The notes under the pieces were generated by a model. It made no database searches and had not been told where the DNA came from. It worked only from the letters and a program-made list of their open reading frames with translations. From NCBI GenBank assembly GCA_040357565.1, contig JBDODJ010000001.1: a stretch of DNA of 64,000 nt; one strand, 5' to 3'. The stretch comes from Cercozoa sp. M6MM (Eukaryota > Endomyxa: Ascetosporea). A program made the translations under genes and the position numbers. Shown one piece after another: positions 23,304 to 37,443 of this stretch. The stretch's first letter is position 1, and each line of letters starts with the position of its first letter.

Positions 23304-24709
23304 TCAGCGAGCAAACATTGCGTCGAACAGTGCGCGCACGGGCAGCAAAAAGAAGCGAACCGTGTCCTATGCGTATCTCCTCTCATGGCGTGTTTCATGC
23401 AAACACACAGAAAAAAGGTGTACCGGAAGCAGCTCGTAGGGTGAGTGCCAGTCGAGTGCAAATCTATCGTATACAAAGGTGTCGCCGCTTGCAATGGCCG
23501 CCAACACGTGTCGGTGTGTCAGCAAGTTCGCCAGTGTCACGAACACCGAAAAAAGCCCGAGTGTCAGCAGCATGTGGAACCAATCTAATCTCTTGCAGCC
23601 CCAGACCACCTGTACTCACAAACCGTATCTCATATACAGCCTGGTAAAACACTGACAGAAAGAGGAGTCACCTGCTTATCGCGACGTGGGTCACGAACGA
23701 GCAGTCCAGCGAAGGCGATGCATGCCGCACCGAACACAGCCGAGAAGCCCAGAGTCACGTGTCCCGAGAAAATCAACTTGGCACCCACCACTACACGTGT
23801 GTTCAAATGAGAAAAGGACAGAAGGGTAAAGGGAAGGGACAGAAACGAAAGACAGACGTACTCACGATTGGAACGAGAGCGATGGCGTTGATCACGATGC
23901 GCCAAATGACGATACTGAAGAACCAGGTTCCTACTGCCAGCACCAGCAGAATGTTGAACGTCGAGTTGAGCGCCTCTTCGTCCGGCGCGCCACGTCGCAC
24001 GTACTGCAGCAGCCAAAAGTGCAGGCTGCACACACAACACGCCAACATATAAGCAACAACAACAGCAACAACACAAAGCCAAAGGCACCCAATGAGCGGA
24101 ATGCCGACTTCGCCTCCGACCGCTGACAACAACGAGTGAACCACACGCAGAGATGGCATCTGCAAGTAACACAAGACACATACACATAGACATACACATA
24201 CACATACACACACGTGACAAGAAAGAAAGAAGGAAAGCGGACCACGCCGAAACGCAAAACGCCGACTGCAGCTGCCAGTGCGAGCAGCGTGAAGCCTGTC
24301 GCAGCAGGCATGGCCGACAGCAAGAGCGGTTCGGCGACTTCTTCTGACTCCCTCGCCTGTCTCAGCAATGGCCACATGCACAGCACGACATCAGAGCAAC
24401 AAAACAAAATGGCACTATTAGAGACACAGCGACGTCGTTGGCTGTCGTAACAAATTCACTGAGACGCCGCTGAGCGTAGGCACACGCGGCGGCAAGCAAC
24501 GCGTCACTGAGTGCACTCGACCATGAGGCCGACACGACACGCCGGAACCGTAACTGTGACTTTTGGATCGACTTGCGCAACTCAGCGAAGCTCAATGTTC
24601 CTAAACACACATTTTAGACTTCATTTATCCACGTTGGCCCAAGGAACAGCAACAACACAAAAGAAAAGACATTGTCGACAAGCGCGCAGTATAGCGATTT
24701 GCAGGGCAT
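23304..24709 (-). CDS. Polytopic membrane protein, unknown
   Basis: I do not recognise this gene. The reading starts near MPCKSLYCALVDNVFSF, although the first splice does not resolve cleanly, so the true start is uncertain. Then SFAELRKSIQKSQLRFRR (soluble, helical) and hydrophobic stretches follow: ATGFTLLALAAAVGVL, GIPLIGCLWLCVVAVVV, FNILLVLAVGTWFFSIVIW, GFSAVFGAACIAFAGLLV and MLLTLGLFSVFVTLANLL, making at least five transmembrane segments. Exons join in frame through DKQ, AVYEIRF, DWFHMLL and finally LPDTVRFFLLPVRALF to the stop at 23304. About 330 residues, with no transporter or receptor signature. Confidence 0.55.
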
Positions 24710-24914
24710 AATCTACCGGGCACATCTGGCCTACGGACCATCCTGCCAACCGCAACACGATCCCACGCAGCTTTACAGCACGTGAGAGCTCGAAATGCGA
24801 TCAGGAGAATTAATGAAAATCACTGGAGCAGTTGAGAACCTCGGGCTCCAAGACTGACAGCTGAAGAAGCAAAAATACTCTATAAAATTAAGTGGAACTG
24901 AACAGCCACGTTTT

Positions 24915-28134
<3,220 letters not shown>

Positions 28135-28630
28135 CGCTTCCGTGTCGGTGGTTGTTTCGACATCCTTTTAACAAGAAACACATGTCAACTGCTGGGATCC
28201 GCCGGAGACATTTCTCCCACTAGTATCGATACCGTCCCACTGAAGTCGCCAAAAACTGCAGACCGTGCGAACTCAATTCCGGTCGATGACCCTATCTCGT
28301 CTGAACTGTGGTTAGACATCACTTTCTGTGGGGGACTTACACCAGAAACGTGCGCACTGTCTGCTGTACAAGGAAGGGGTGTATGTTTGATCATTTTCGT
28401 ACCTGTCCGCGCGGAATTCAGATTGACCAACTATCGACCACTTTTTGTCAGCATGCGCTGTGCTTGGCCTTAGCGAACATCCAAGGAAGCTGTGGTGTGC
28501 TTGTGTAGTACACGGAGTATAGTGCCTCGGACCGCGCGTAGGCCGTGCACGCCAAAAACGTGTCATTCTTGTTGGCAGAGAAGATCGTTTGCATTACCAT
28601 TTATAATTTGTCCTGGTGTTGCAGCGTCCG
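28135..28630. other. Intergenic stretch between two divergent genes
   Basis: A minus-strand open frame (28430-28185) with SSDEIGSSTGIEFARSAV looks exon-like, but I could not splice it in frame to the coiled-coil gene. It may be a missed 5' exon or a chance frame. The rest should hold the promoters of the two flanking genes. Confidence 0.4.
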
Positions 28631-30153
28631 ATGCACTCGTCGGCGTACATGTACCTTGAGACCCTGAGTGGGAGTCTCGTGTGCTTGGCCTACCTCGTCT
28701 ACCGTCTCATCCAAAAGCGGCACGAGTTGCTACCAACGCTGGCCTGGAGTCGTTTGAAAAGTATGCGCTGTCTCAAGTAAGTGAAGCTGTATATATGTGG
28801 CTAATGTGTCTCTGTGCGCAGACGACGTGCGAACTGTCTGCGTTATCTTGATCTCTGTGTCGACGCTCTGTCTTACCATATATGCCATTCTCGGTGTACA
28901 TTGCACGCTTTTCTATCTCACTGGAGTAAGTGACTCCACATGCGTGTGTGTGCGTGTGTGTTCTCTTCCTCTGGGCAGAGTTTCGTGAAATACAGCGAAG
29001 GTTACTCGTACAATGTTGAATGCAATGACACCAACAACTGCAGTGTCACAAAAATTCGTCCAAAACACCCGTGTACCCCACATGGATTTGATATGGCCTT
29101 GACGATGTATATCTATATATGCGCATGTCTTAATTTTTGTCGCAGCCGAGTTCAATCGTACCAACGTGCGACTCATGCGAGCTGCGCACTTCGTCGCCAA
29201 TCTTTCCTTCACGTAACAACCTCTTTGTTAGTCGAACTGATGCATATTGTGTGAGTAACACCGACGCAGATGCAAAACCTCAACTGTGTTTCTCTTGTCC
29301 GCACTGCTTCATTACGTACGCTCTGATTACCTGTTGCTACTGTCCGCTCTTGCATACCGTATCTGCTTTCGTCAGGTCACAATGGCAGACTGCGGTTTCC
29401 GTACCTTTAACGAAACTTGGCACGCCAAAGCGGTATTTGTTTCAATCGATGGTTGGTGTGGATTTCGACTACTGACACGTGTGATGACGTGTGTTTGCGT
29501 ATTTCCTCTAGGTGACGTACTGGTCGATGTTCTCGCTGCTGCTCTACCCAACGTTGCAGCTGGCGTTTCAGTCGCTCGAGGATGACGGTCTCGTGCTGCC
29601 GCTCTTTGTGTACTGCGCCGAGTTGGTGCTCGCGATTTTGCTGATTCGCGCCGTGGTGCTGCCGCGTCTGTTCTCGCTGCTGAACACGGCGTCCTTCGTG
29701 TCGGATGACGCTCTGTCTCGCACCGACAGCGCTGTGTAGCCTTGCTATTTCGTATGTATGTGTGCGCGCGTGTGTGTGTGTTCATGTAGTTCCTCTTACT
29801 CGCTTTTATTTTTAGCGACGGTCAGTACGCTTTGTCGCCGCAACTCCGCTACAGATTGCTCAAGTTCGCCTTTTGGTTGGTGCCGTCAGTCAAGTGCATC
29901 TTAAGTTGGTTTTACAGAGTGTATCGGTGCTGCAGAACTTACTATGGTACTCGCTGCTGGTCGAATTAATCGCCGAGACAGTGTTCCACGGGTGTGTTTC
30001 TCTCTTTGCCTTTGCCTCAATATCAAGATTCAGCTTTGTGTGTAGCGATGCCTTGTCGGATACGGGATTGCTGCCAGAGTACACATACGTGCTTGACAGT
30101 GCCGCCACTGTACAGAACTGGGCCAGAGCCGCCTCTTTCTGTACGTTGTGCTG

Positions 30154-30203
<50 letters not shown>

Positions 30204-30303
30204 NNNNNNNNNNNNNNNNNNNNNNNNNNNNNNNNNNNNNNNNNNNNNNNNNNNNNNNNNNNNNNNNNNNNNNNNNNNNNNNNNNNNNNNNNNNNNNNNN
30301 NNN

Positions 30304-30352
<49 letters not shown>

Positions 30353-30559
30353 GTAGTAGAAACCACCGCTTTTGTAGTCTTCATATTGATGGTGCTGCTG
30401 CCATTCAAGACTGGACCAACATCGTCGAACTGCACGGCTACTACTCTCCCGCGCAGCGGCAAAACCTCAGCTTCACCAATGCTCACTACTACCAACGGAC
30501 CCGATGTTGTCACTGTGTACGCCGACTCGCCTGGCATCTCGCATTCTGACATATACTGA
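28631..30559 (+). CDS. Polytopic membrane protein, unknown
   Basis: I do not recognise this gene. Start at MHSSAYMYLETLSGSLV. Segments in order: LVCLAYLVYRLI (TM1), TVCVILISVSTLCLTIYAI (TM2), a lumenal stretch with paired cysteines (YNVECNDTNNCSV, N-glycosylation sites NDT and NCS), VFLLSALLHYVRSDYLLLL (TM), WSMFSLLLYPTLQL and CAELVLAILLIRAVVLP (TMs), and QNLLWYSLLVELIAETVFH. After an intron with a CA tract and a 100-N gap, the last exon opens TTAFVVFILMVLLPF (TM) and ends in a Ser/Thr-rich tail, HSDIY. About six to seven transmembrane spans would fit a receptor-like or transporter-like protein; no signature residue set decides it. Exon joins near the gap are uncertain. Confidence 0.55.
30157..30350. 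repeat. CA microsatellite with 100-N gap
   Basis: CA dinucleotides on both sides of N at 30204-30303, inside the last intron of the polytopic gene. The tract made a false 310-residue minus-strand frame (30822-29890). Confidence 0.95.
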
Positions 30560-31019
30560 TGACCGCCTCTCGTGGCTGGGATGACACAATCGAACTCATC
30601 GCTCCCAACCCAATGACTCCGATCTTGACCCGTGGCAATGCATCGACATGCTTGCGCATTCATTAATTGATTGAACCGTACATACGCACGGTTCGAATTT
30701 ACGTTATACTCAGTGATATATCGATACAGCAGTGCCGTCGCCCGTACTACGCTAGTACGTTTAATTATCCGATTCCACCCCAGCTGCAGGATTGGTACAG
30801 GGGAATTACAGAGTTGAAACATCCGATTGCGTTGCGCTCGGCGTTTGGCAGTCAGTTAGACGGACGAGTTTTCAGTTTTGTCCGGAAGGCGTCGCTCGGC
30901 CTACATTGTGCTTTTGTTTGAATCAACTGCGTCACAGCTTCCGCAACTGAGAGAGCGTCTCACTCTTTGGAGAGAGAAAAAAATCTACAGTTCGCCTGGC
31001 CCGCTCAACCGTCAAACTT
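30560..31019. other. Intergenic region, no gene seen
   Basis: About 460 bp between two plus-strand genes. It contains a short hairpin (GAACCGT / ACGGTTC near 30675-30696) and an A-rich stretch before the next start. No splice-supported coding frame on either strand. Confidence 0.5.
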
Positions 31020-32220
31020 ATGAAACTGGTGTTTTCCGTGCTGCTCGCAGTCGGTGTGACGGCTCAGCTGTCGTCGTTTCCACCTGCAGAAGACTGTCCA
31101 GGTGGCCAGGTAGTGCACGCTAGAGTCTTCTTGCTTTGAGCTTGTGTTGAATATCAATGTTAGTGCAGTGGGAAAACCGTCAGCCTTGCCATATCAACGG
31201 CGAGTGTGACAGAATCGATCGTACTCCAGGCCTTTAGCTTTCAGTTTGCGTACAAAAATTGGCGGATCTAGGCACTACATACTGTAGGCTGTTCTTCGAC
31301 TGGCCAACTAGTACTCAGCAGCTGCCATCCGACCGAGTGCCCAGGCGCACTCGTATGTATCGGCACTGAACTGAGTCTCGCGGATGCCATGTGCCTTGAT
31401 CGCACGGCGTACCTCAACGCGGACCGCAGCAACTTCGCCACTGGTCCGTTCGGAGACGATCCGATGTGTGCAGCTTTGCAACGCTTCAAGTGTTACAATC
31501 TCAACGATATGGCGGACTACGACGGACCAATCAGCGACTGCAATATGGGCACTGGCTGTCCACCCGTGGTGATTGCATGCGCTGATGGCAGTTGCCCAGG
31601 CATGCCCCCGCCACCTCCGCCCCCGATGACCACAACACCAGCACCGACACCGAGGCCGACACCGGGACCCACACCGGGACCTACACCCGTGCCGACACCA
31701 GGACCCACACCGAAGCCCACACCGAAGCCCACTCCAGACCACGACTGCCCTCATGGATGGAAGCCAGTGCACGGCTGCCATCTGAACGGCAACATGTGTC
31801 AGCGGGTCGAGAAGTGCCCTAATATGTATACGCCTCGTTTCCGCACAGTGCCCTGCGAAAGCAGCGAGTGCTCGAGTTACAAGTGCCGTCCTTGCGAGAT
31901 CGAACCAACTTGCGCTGACCGTCGCGGCGCGCCGGACGTTCGGTACGTCGGAGGCGATGGCAGTTGCGCCATCTTACAGCACTTCAGGTGCGTCAGCAAA
32001 GCTACCAACCAAGTTGAACCAGACCACTACTGCAATGACGGGTAGGCCGAGGCGTATAAATTTACGGTACCCCTGCTACTGTTTACTGATGCCGTGTGAT
32101 GTAGAGAGGGCTGCCAGCAGCAAGCGCACCAGTGTCTGGCATCGCTGTGCGCGAATGGATATCATGGTTCCTGGATGGTACAACATCATGACAAACCCCA
32201 AAAATGCTGTGTGTGTGTGT

Positions 32221-32273
<53 letters not shown>

Positions 32274-32283
32274 NNNNNNNNNN

Positions 32284-32333
<50 letters not shown>

Positions 32334-32387
32334 TACCTTGCGCTTTGTTCCAAACAGATCCGACGAATCCCGGACATAATCGAATAA
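31020..32387 (+). CDS. Secreted Cys-rich protein with Pro/Thr linker
   Basis: The start MKLVFSVLLAVGVTAQ is a clean signal peptide. The mature protein (about 290 residues) has an N-terminal Cys-rich module (CHPTECPGALVC, CLDRTAYL, DPMCAALQRFKCYN, DCNMGTGC), a stalk of Pro/Thr repeats (TPGPTPGPTPVPTP), and a second module CPHGWKPVHGC, CQRVEKC, CESSECSSYKCRPC. This is followed by CADRRGAPDV, GSCAILQHFRC and HYCNDG, then GCQQQAHQCLASLC. The CLDR...C..LQRFKC and CADR...C..LQHFRC blocks look like two copies of the same fold. Pro/Thr stalks are typical of extracellular-matrix or cell-wall proteins and of glycosylated surface proteins. The last intron is a TG tract with 10 N; the final exon IRRIPDIIE is tentative. 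Confidence 0.7.
32208..32332. repeat. TG microsatellite with 10-N gap
   Basis: TG dinucleotides around N at 32274-32283, forming the last intron of the secreted-protein gene. Confidence 0.95.
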
Positions 32388-32656
32388 CCCAACTACTTGG
32401 CACCGACCTGCGAAAGGAAGCTCAAACATGCCAGTCTTCCCGATTTGAATACAACTAAGAATTTTTAGACTTCACCTGTAAGTATCGCAATGTAATGCAC
32501 ACACGGTGAACTAAGTTCAGATACAGCAACGACACCGATAACCCACATACTGTCACCCGACTGGCCCGGGGTTGGCAGCACCCCAATTGTCTTTGACAAT
32601 CCGATACTTGTCAGTCGTAAGCATCACTGCTTTTTTCAAGCGAAACTGACATTGTA

Positions 32657-33102
32657 ATGGACTCACGTTTCATCGGAGGCATGCTTCTCGCAGCTTACAT
32701 TGGATACCATCTGGGGTCTGTCAAGGTTTTCAGAGTTCGGCTTTCTCAACCGACGATTTTTTGAAACAGGAGAAGCGCAGTGCGCGAAGAACGGCAAGCT
32801 GAGGCGGCTCGAGAAGAACACGACGCGAATGAATCGAGGGTGACTCTCTGTCAGCAGGGAGCCGAGGCGGCTCAAGAAGAAAGCACCACTCGCGCAACAC
32901 CTGAGGATGAGCTTCAAGGTCTCACAGAAGAACGTCTCCAGTATATCCCACAAGAAAAAATTAGAGTCGTCCGAGCAGGAGAGGTAAATATAATCATTTG
33001 GCGTTTCACAAATCTTGTCAGACTTGCTTTTCGTAGCATGATCGAACGCCTCTGTTGCATACGCACGGCGGAACTACTGTAACCTCAGAAAGGCGTCCAT
33101 AG
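32657..33102 (+). CDS. Small single-pass membrane protein, unknown
   Basis: About 118 residues in three exons. MDSRFIGGMLLAAYIGYHLG gives a short N-terminal hydrophobic segment (residues 6-19), followed by a highly charged helix (VREERQAEAAREEHD, GAEAAQEEST) and LTEERLQYIPQEK, ending SERRP. The exons join in frame (donor at GGG|GTCTG, acceptor ACAG). The type of short anchor plus charged helix resembles small organelle-membrane proteins, but I know no homologue. Confidence 0.5.
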
Positions 33103-33314
33103 TATTCGACTGGCGAACCCAATGACCTTGTGATGAAACATCAACAATACTACCTCCTCTCCTGCTCAGCACAACTTAGGCCAGTAGCTGCACACACCAG
33201 CTGTGTGCCCTGCGCAAATAGAATCGCCTGGGCACGCGTGTTGCGGGCTCTAGGTTGACTTCAGCGCTGGGCGAATAGGTCCAAAAGGGGTGTTGCGGTG
33301 CCCGAATTTCTGAC

Positions 33315-35841
33315 ATGGAGAGCAGCGGCAGTGTGCATTTTCGAACGCATTTGGCGCGCGAGACGGACATCGAAACCCTTATTGCACGTCTTGACGCGTC
33401 GAAAAAGACCTACGGTATGTTCCTCCTGTTTGACACAATGTCTTCGCGCCGGTACACAATCTCCGGCAGATGCGCTGGAGAGACTCGCGAAGGAGCTAGC
33501 GGCAGGCGAGAAGAGTCTTGGAGTTTCCCAGAGAAAAGCTGTTCGCAGTGTTGCGCATGTTCCGCAACTGACCCGCTTCTCGCTGGCCTCTGTCACCGAC
33601 GGATTGCGTGGTGTGCTTTCTCTTGTGTTTGTTTTCGGCGTTGCATGTTGATACAATGTACTCGATTTAGGCGCGCTCGATCGCGTAGCTGCCACAGCCG
33701 ACGTTAGTGCAGCGGATATTGTATGTTCTCACTGTTGCCATGCGTTTTATGAGATATCACTGTTTATTTTGGGCAGGAACGAGCGGTGCGTGCTCCTCTG
33801 GCGTCGAGTGGCAAGGAATATCGACAGAATGCGCAGCAGCTACACAGTGAAATCAACGGCATCCTAAATGTTCGAAAACAAGTGCACAAGAGCGTCGCTA
33901 CGGCACGCCGCGAGCACGAGAAAGCGACGCAAGCGCGCGACAATGCTCTGGCGGCGCTCGAGCAAGAGCAGGCGAATTCGCAGCGAGCCGGCTACGATCC
34001 TGCCCCACGCCGTTCTGGCATGCTCTCTGGTTTCTTCACGAGCGATAACTCTCCAAATTTAACAGAGGTAAAGTTCGAATTCAATCGTGTGCTTTAGCAG
34101 AAGATTACGTGTCCTGCAGGTGCAACGACTCGAGCAGCAGTATCGCAATACGACGCAGCGATTGCACGCCTGCGAGGACGCTCACGTAGAAGCCGTGAGT
34201 GCGGCACGCGAGAAGCGTCGGCTCATCGACGAAGCACTTCGCAATGCACTCGATAAAGTGGAAGAACTCGAATCGCATCGACTCCAGTCACTCAAGCAGC
34301 AGGTAGCGTGGACGCCTTGTGTGACTACAGCCTGTCCTGTCATGTTTGATTGTGCAGCTGTTGACGTTGGTGAATACGCAGCGAAGAGCAGCACAGGAGC
34401 GCGTTCGCATTCTCGACACACTCTACACGCAGGTGCAGCTGCTGGGTCCGGAGGAGGACTGTCGCGCCTTCTGTGAGAGTGCGTCGAGTGCATGTGGAGA
34501 CCCACCATTGCCAATCTTTCCCGAGTATCGCACGCACGGCAACACTGGCAAGTCGAGTGGCCTTCTCGAGCAATATGAACACTTCGTCACAGGTGCAACG
34601 ACTCTTCCTTCCTCGCCTTCTCCGTCACCGACACCGACGCCTGATGCACTCGACTCGCAGTTTGATAACTTCCTGGTATGCTCCGGAAACCTGGGTTCCT
34701 TCAGCTCCCGTTGCACTTGTATTGTGACTCGACCTTTAGTTTGACCTTTCGTTTAACAGGAGGCCGTACTAGAGCCGGCGAAAGCGAGTGACTCCAGGTT
34801 CAACGAGATGCGTCAACAAGTGCGGCAGGAGGACCTGTCGAACAGCGACACGAGGAGTCGCCTGAGTGCCGCTTTGACGCGTGTGCGACGAGGCAGCGGA
34901 CGGCACTTCCAAGTGCAGGCGGCACGAGCCTCCGAATTGGTGCATCTGCTACTGCGGCAGCTGGACGCATGTGCCAAGACTCGCGACATTCGCGCTGCTT
35001 CCGTGTTGATGATCTTCACCCAAACCGTCTTTGTTCTCGAGGTAGCAGTCTTCCTCTTGTGCTTTCGATTGGATTTGCTTTTGCATGGGTTTGATAGGGT
35101 GATCGCAAATGCTTCCTGCAAGGCGATATTAAACACCACGCGTTGTGGAAGGACCTTCGTTTCTGGGAAGAGTGCTTTTATGACGCCTACGCACGCGAGC
35201 TGCAAAAGTTTCCACCAACGCGACGTTGGCTCGCGCCGCACGAGAAACGTGCGCTCACCGAACGCGACGCCTACGTGTTGGTTGCGCAGCTGTGCGCGTG
35301 GACGCACAACATGCGCGAGTTCGACCTTTCTCAGGTACAAGCTTAGTGTCCTTGTGGCTTAATGCGATACAATTTGTGCTACTTAAGTAGTCGGAGGTTC
35401 TCGCGTTCGCCTCGAGAGCGTGCGATCTGAACAACATCTGCGGCGACAAGCGCGACATGGTGCTCCTGCCGCTGATGACACCCGATGATGCTGGCACAGC
35501 GCACTCGACATCGTCTGACATTGTCGAGACTACTGACAGTACTCTTCCACGCGAAAACCTGCCAGCACGAGCACCACCGAAGGCTCCGCCACGACCGTCC
35601 CGACCCGTGTACCATGTGTCTCTGTCTAACACAGGTGTGTGTGTGTCTGTGTGTCTGTCCAATGTGCACGTGTGGTAGCCCACTGGCACCCGTCCCGCCA
35701 AAAGCACCGCCTAGGCACACGCCGACGCCACCTGCAATGTACACCGTCTGAAAACAGATGCAACTTGTTCATTGCGTCACGCGTGGTGGATGTTTCAACA
35801 GGCCGCCTCCCGGAAGGCCCCCGAAGCTCGCGCACAGCTGA
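33315..35841 (+). CDS. BAR-like protein with SBF2/KIAA0513-type domain and Pro-rich tail
   Basis: Start MESSGSVHFRTHLARE. Residues 20-330 are a helical, charged region with BAR-like character (LERLAKELAAGEKSLG, HSEINGILNVRKQVHKSV, RREHEKATQARDNAL, LRNALDKVEELESHR). A Ser/Pro linker with SPSPTPTPD follows. The C-terminal domain contains LLLRQLDACAKTRDIRAA, IFTQTVFVLE, HHALWKDLRFWEECFYDAY, LTERDAYVLVAQLCAW and THNMREFDL, a pattern I associate with the SBF2/KIAA0513 domain (WxDxxFWExxFxxA and FTHNMxxF). The tail has class I/II SH3-binding-type motifs (APPKAPPRPSRP, PLAPVPPKAPPR, RPPPGRPPK). About nine exons, around 640 residues. Curved-membrane binding plus Pro-rich tail would suit an endocytic adaptor; that role is inference. 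Confidence 0.6.
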
Positions 35842-36129
35842 GACAGTTTTTAGTATCATCGGGTAAGTTTGATCATGTAAGGAACGGTTCGAATTTGGGC
35901 GTCTGCGGAGCTAAATTTGGAATTCGCCCTTTCAGATGGAAGACGAGATGCCGTGTGCGTTCGGTTTGTATTATTGTGATCGGTTGAAACTTGAAACGAG
36001 GCGGAGCCTGAGATGCCTGCACTGGCAAGTGGCATGCGATGATCGTATTTGGACATGCATTTGGTTCTACGCCAGCGCTAGCGAAGCTTATGGATAGACT
36101 GTAACATACGACACGTCAGCTCAGCTCAG

Positions 36130-37111
36130 CTAGCATTGCGTAACCGGGTTGAAGTCATTGGCCTCTTCTTCCTCGTCTTGTAGCGCACTGCGGGCGACGA
36201 CCCCGCCGGGTTGGCCGCCTTGCGTCGCCAGTGTCGCTAGAACACGCATGCTTTCCTCCTGCGCCAGACGCGAGGTTCGCTGTTCCTCGTCGCTGTCGTT
36301 GCTGGGGCTTGCCCTGTTGCTTTTGGAGGCGTTTGACTTCGAAGGACTCTTGTCCTGTTTCGCTTGTGCCGTTTTGGCCTGTTTTGACTTGGCTTGTTTC
36401 TGCTGTTGAACAATGTTGTTACTGGCTTGCTTTTGGACATTCTGGCGTCTCCGCAATTCTGCCGCAGCAGCTGTCGAAAGATAAGATATTACAGACAGAA
36501 AGCGGAAAACACAAGGTCGGCAGTACCCAGAAGTCGCTGTTGTCGCTGTCGCTGTTCAATGGCAACAGCCAGGTTCTGCTGCTCGAGAGCCAGACGCGGT
36601 CGCTTTCGTGGCGGCTCTCCCGAAGCAGTGGTTTGCGCCGTCAACAATGGCGGCGCATTTTCGGGCAGCGTTTCTTCCACCTGTTGTTGCTGTTGCTTGT
36701 GGTGCTGTTGTTGGTGCTGCTGACGCTGTCGGTCGTAGGCGGCGTGCACGACACGTAGCTGCTGTCGCTTGCGAAGGAGACGCTGATCAAGTGACTGAAC
36801 TTCGTCGACGTAGCTCGCGGCCGTCGGAGCTGATGCAAAGAAGACTTCTTCCAGCACTGCCGCGCACACCTCGGTGAGCTCCTCCACTGACATGGCACGC
36901 CGGCTCAGGATGCTTCGCAACTGCAGTCGCTGCTGCAGACGCTCTTCCACGCTACAGACACGCACACAGATAGACAAACACTGTGTCGGTCGACGAATGG
37001 AATGTACCTGATGTTGGCGCGCCAGTCGGAGGCCAGCACAGAGCGGGACGTCGTGCTTGCGGCTGACGCATGACGAGCAAAAGCCGGACTCATCGACGGC
37101 GGCTGACTCAT
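36130..37111 (-). CDS. Gln-rich nuclear-type protein, unknown
   Basis: I do not recognise this gene. Start MSQPPSMSPAFARHAS; three to four exons, about 285 residues. A helical part (VEERLQQRLQLRSILSRR, MSVEELTEVCAAVLEEVF) is followed by RKRQQLRVVHAAYDRQ and a Gln/His-rich run. Next come a basic PPRKRPRL resembling a nuclear-localisation signal, EQRQRQQRL, and a C-terminal Lys/Ser/Gln region with NDSDEEQ (possible casein-kinase-2 site), ending FNPVTQC. Composition resembles coactivator or Mediator-type subunits; no family can be named. It ends 290 bp from the convergent BAR-like gene. Confidence 0.55.
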
Positions 37112-37443
37112 GTGCGCTGGCGTGTGTGTCTGTTGATTTATGCCGTACAGAGAGCAGAAAATCTACTGTGTACCGTACTGTAAAGTTCTCAAGACACGAA
37201 ATTCTGAAATTGTGCGTGTGGGTTTTCCCTGTTCGGCAAGTTCATTGAACGTTCCTACTCCTGGCTCCATTTCGGGCTCATTTGATTCCATAACCAGTAC
37301 TCTCGAAAACCCACGCGCTCAAAGTGTCTTAAGGTGTGTTGGCGTGTGTGTCACATCTTTTATAGGTGTAGCTAAAGGCCAGGAACACTGCCCAAGGTCG
37401 GTCGGTCAAGGAACTTTAGATATTTCTGCCTTGAGGCCGGAGG

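Noticed and set aside
28185-28566. Extra 5' exons for the coiled-coil gene
   Set aside because: All tested donor/acceptor pairs break the frame or use introns near 20 bp; kept only as a possibility in the intergenic entry.
29890-30822. 310-residue minus-strand open frame across the 30204-30303 gap
   Set aside because: It depends on a CA repeat and 100 N being read as codons, and it overlaps the splice-supported plus-strand exon with a transmembrane helix and Ser/Thr tail.
33176-33695. Minus-strand frames opposite the BAR-like gene
   Set aside because: No continuation beyond exons of the plus-strand gene; composition mirrors the sense coding bias.
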